The notes under the pieces were generated by a model that worked only from the letters and a program-made list of their open reading frames with translations, searched no databases and was not told where the DNA came from. Source: an uncultured Lachnospiraceae bacterium (GTDB taxonomy: Bacteria > Bacillota > Clostridia > Lachnospirales > Lachnospiraceae). From it: a stretch of DNA of 64,000 bases. Positions 62,078-64,000 of this stretch are shown here, piece after piece. Position 1 is the stretch's first letter. Every line of letters begins with the position of its first letter. The DNA is taken from positions 62,001 to 126,000 of the forward strand of contig CAKQYU010000002.1 of assembly GCA_934293575.1 (NCBI GenBank). The letters are read 5' to 3'. A program made the translations under genes and the position numbers.

Positions 62078-62509
62078 ATGAAGATATCAACAAGGGGAAG
62101 ATATGCGATTCGGGTTATGCTGGATCTTGCAGAACATAACACCGGTGACTATATTCCGTTAACCGATATAGCAAAACGACAGGGAATTTCTGAAAAATAT
62201 CTGGAAGCTATTGTTGCTTCTCTGGTTAAAAGCGGTAATTTATGTGCCTTGCGTGGGAAAAAAGGCGGATATCGTTTGGTAAAAGAACCCGGCGAATATA
62301 ATATGAAGGATATTTTGGAGGTGACAGAAGGTACATTTGCACCGGTTGCCTGCATGGAAACGGGAAAAAACGAGTGTGAACGGTATGGTCAGTGTAAGAC
62401 CATTAAGATGTGGGAAGGTCTTAACAGGGTATTATGTGATTACTTTGAAAATATCACATTAGAAGATTTGTTAAATGAAGGTCTGGATGGCGATAATTAT
62501 ATAATCTAG
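62078..62509 (+). CDS. Rrf2-family regulator with cysteine triad
   Basis: The 143-residue protein has the Rrf2 winged helix (STRGRYAIRVMLDLAEH; ISEKYLEAIVASLVKSGNL; GKKGGYRLVKEP). C92, C100 and C106 match the Fe-S ligands of IscR, whereas Bacillus CymR lacks them. Its place behind cysK hints at control of cysteine synthesis; the cysteines hint at Fe-S or redox sensing. It is similar in layout to the suf regulator at 32456, so the two may share sites. Which regulon each controls is not decided by sequence. Confidence 0.88.
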   Translation: MKISTRGRYAIRVMLDLAEHNTGDYIPLTDIAKRQGISEKYLEAIVASLVKSGNLCALRGKKGGYRLVKEPGEYNMKDILEVTEGTFAPVACMETGKNECERYGQCKTIKMWEGLNRVLCDYFENITLEDLLNEGLDGDNYII

Positions 62510-62733
62510 TTGATTTCGTAAATATTAATTTACAGATTATTACAATGTATGAAATCTATTGGAAATTAAGGGTTGATGTTAGGAAGGAACGGATTTATAA
62601 TATTAACCCGAAATGTATTGTTCGTGCTTATCAACGCCTTTTTCTGCCTAAAGCAAAAGATTCGTTTGATTTTGATTATGCATGAATAGAAATTTATATT
62701 TTTGCCAAAGATGTAATCAAAGGAGGATTTGAA
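62510..62733. other. Intergenic stretch with one weak hairpin
   Basis: No gene is seen. GGGTTGATGTTA (62570-62581) can pair with TAATATTAACCC (62598-62609) through two G-U wobbles. No T-run follows and no clear promoter is present, so its role is open. AAAGGAGG precedes the next ATG. Confidence 0.4.
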
Positions 62734-62949
62734 ATGGAAATTACGAAACAAACAACAATGGGTGAAATGTTACAGTATGATATGGGAATTGCTTATATAT
62801 TAATGGAAGCCGGAATGCACTGTGTAGGTTGTCCGTCTTCTGTCGGAGAGTCTTTAGAAGAAGCATGTGCGGTACATGGGTTAGATGTGGATGAAGTATT
62901 TGCCGATATTCAGGCTTATTTAAAGGACAAAGAAGAAAAAGCGGAATAA
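62734..62949 (+). CDS. DUF1858 hydrid-cluster-associated redox disulfide protein
   Basis: The 71-residue protein fits the DUF1858 domain: ITKQTTMGEMLQYDMGIAYIL, then GMHCVGCPSSVGESLEEACAVHG with the C30-x2-C33 pair, and a C-terminal helix (LDVDEVFADIQAYLKD). Members often occur near hybrid-cluster or Fe-S redox proteins and are thought to be redox-active or metal-binding; the biochemical role is unproven. The Fe-S-type regulator just upstream is in keeping with that. Confidence 0.85.
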   Translation: MEITKQTTMGEMLQYDMGIAYILMEAGMHCVGCPSSVGESLEEACAVHGLDVDEVFADIQAYLKDKEEKAE

Positions 62950-63037
62950 CCGATATTTTACAAAACACTAAAAATATGGTATTCTTCTTTATAGGGTTTG
63001 GGGAACCGGATAATAAGGAAGAAGGAGAATATAGTGT

Positions 63038-64000
63038 ATGAAGAAAAGCTTTAGAATTACAAATGTAAAAAGTATTGTTTTGATTATGATTGTTGTAGTT
63101 TCCATGGTGATTACTGCCGCAAGTATGATAATAACATATTTGGAATTTGGTGGTAATACGAATGTGATTCTTCAAAATTATATGGAAGATATGTCTTCAA
63201 ACGGAGGAGAATTAGTTCAGTCATTATATACAGAGTATGACGGAGAGGTTCCGGAAGAAAAATGGAATCAGTATTTCTCGGATATGAAAATCGAAAAATT
63301 ACCGTCAAGCTATGCTTATATAGTGGATTTAAATACAACGAACATGTTATATCACCCAACGAAAGAGAAAATAGGTCAACCGGTTGCCAATAAAGTAATA
63401 TTAAGTCTGTGCGAGGATGTAAGCGAAGGCAGACAGTATGAAAAACATGCATATGTAGAGTACGAGTTTAACGGCGAGACAAAGATGGCGGCATACTATG
63501 TAACCGCAGATGATAATTATGTTCTTGTTATTTCAGCTGATAAAAAGGACATTACAAGCAGTGTGGCTGCAATTATGGGTAAGACCATCGGAATCAATGT
63601 GGTTGTATTGATTCTTGCATTGATTGTAATTGTCTTTATTAATAATAAAGTCATGAAAGACTTAGAAGAAGTAACGGAAGTGGTACAACAACTTGGTAAT
63701 TTTGAATTGACCGAGGATTCGGAGCGGGGAGCAAGACTATGCCGGAAGCAGAATGAAATCGGAGATATTGCCAGAGCAGTAAGAGATTTAAAGGATGTAT
63801 TACGTCATACCATAACACAGTTAAAAGAAAATTCCGAAAAATTATCGGATTATTCGGTTGAATTGGCAAGCCATTCCGAACATGTGACGGAATCGATGGA
63901 AAATATTGATCTTGCATGCAACGAGATTGCCGAAGGTGCAACGAATCAGGCACATTCAACAGAGGAAGCAAGAGATGCCGCATTTAAGATGGGAGAACTG
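63038..64000 (+). CDS. Methyl-accepting chemotaxis protein (partial, cut by window end)
   Basis: The frame starts at the ATG at 63038 after AAGGAG and stays open for 321 codons to the right edge. A first membrane helix lies at about residues 12-35, a small extracellular sensor with a Cache-like beta core (SSYAYIVDLNTTNMLYHPTKE, residues ~90-110; YVTADDNYVLVISADKKD before the membrane) at 40-175, and a second helix at about 183-203. A HAMP-like linker and the first signalling helices with heptad pattern (LASHSEHVTESMENIDLACN) follow. The C-terminal hairpin is missing only because of the window. Cell behaviour toward an unknown ligand is its expected role. Confidence 0.88.
   Translation, partial: MKKSFRITNVKSIVLIMIVVVSMVITAASMIITYLEFGGNTNVILQNYMEDMSSNGGELVQSLYTEYDGEVPEEKWNQYFSDMKIEKLPSSYAYIVDLNTTNMLYHPTKEKIGQPVANKVILSLCEDVSEGRQYEKHAYVEYEFNGETKMAAYYVTADDNYVLVISADKKDITSSVAAIMGKTIGINVVVLILALIVIVFINNKVMKDLEEVTEVVQQLGNFELTEDSERGARLCRKQNEIGDIARAVRDLKDVLRHTITQLKENSEKLSDYSVELASHSEHVTESMENIDLACNEIAEGATNQAHSTEEARDAAFKMGEL

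Overview
The window reads as chromosomal DNA of a low-GC, motile, anaerobic member of the Lachnospiraceae (Roseburia/Agathobacter/Lachnospira-like). This rests on strong AGGAGG ribosome sites, TTG/GTG starts, a sufCBDSU operon behind an Rrf2 regulator, a cdaA-cdaR pair, B12-dependent methionine synthesis with a separate activation subunit, a bile-salt-hydrolase-family enzyme and several chemoreceptors. The species is an inference. No rRNA, tRNA or CRISPR array was found.

Accessory half (1-20 kb). The window opens in the 3' end of a type VII secretion ATPase gene (essC). A near-identical 313-bp copy of that 3' end recurs at 6116-6428. The 5.6 kb between the copies holds an RNase HI-RnlA fusion toxin with an RnlB antitoxin, a decayed Schlafen/AlbA-type ATPase gene, small exported proteins that look like orphan immunity genes, and a frameshifted Rhs fragment joined to the second essC tail. 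Next comes an intact type VII module: three small helical secretion-partner-like proteins, a lysozyme-domain effector and two paralogous lipoproteins that are candidate immunity proteins. Then follow an AbiL/RloAB-like ATPase-TOPRIM pair with a third, zinc-ribbon plus nuclease-like gene, a truncated serine recombinase, and a two-gene DUF262 (GmrSD-like) cassette. Taken together this is an antagonism and phage-defence island.

Core half (20-64 kb). In order: two proteins of unknown function, one FliD-like; uppP; a YjbR-methyltransferase fusion; a membrane-protein pair leading into cdaA-cdaR (c-di-AMP); an HPr; a sirtuin; a LysR regulator and a DUF1292 protein; a MarR-MATE-choloylglycine hydrolase cluster with a clear MarR operator; rrf2-sufCBDSU (Fe-S assembly); a PadR-DUF1700-DUF4097 envelope-stress-like operon; a K+/H+ antiporter with RCK_C domains, a plausible c-di-AMP target; metF, the MetH activation subunit and metH; a membrane-anchored HNH nuclease; a phosphofructokinase and an NSS transporter; a glycerol-1-phosphate dehydrogenase; a chemoreceptor and a MATE exporter; the fructose regulon fruR/fruK-fruA; a beta-CASP nuclease and a SpoVB-like flippase; cysK with an Rrf2 regulator; a DUF1858 protein; and a chemoreceptor cut by the window end.

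The most notable object is the RNase HI-RnlA fusion at 642-2321. In E. coli, RNase HI is a separate protein that both activates RnlA and recruits RnlB to it. Here the two are one polypeptide, encoded 22 bp upstream of RnlB. All functions are read from motifs and context; no database search was run.
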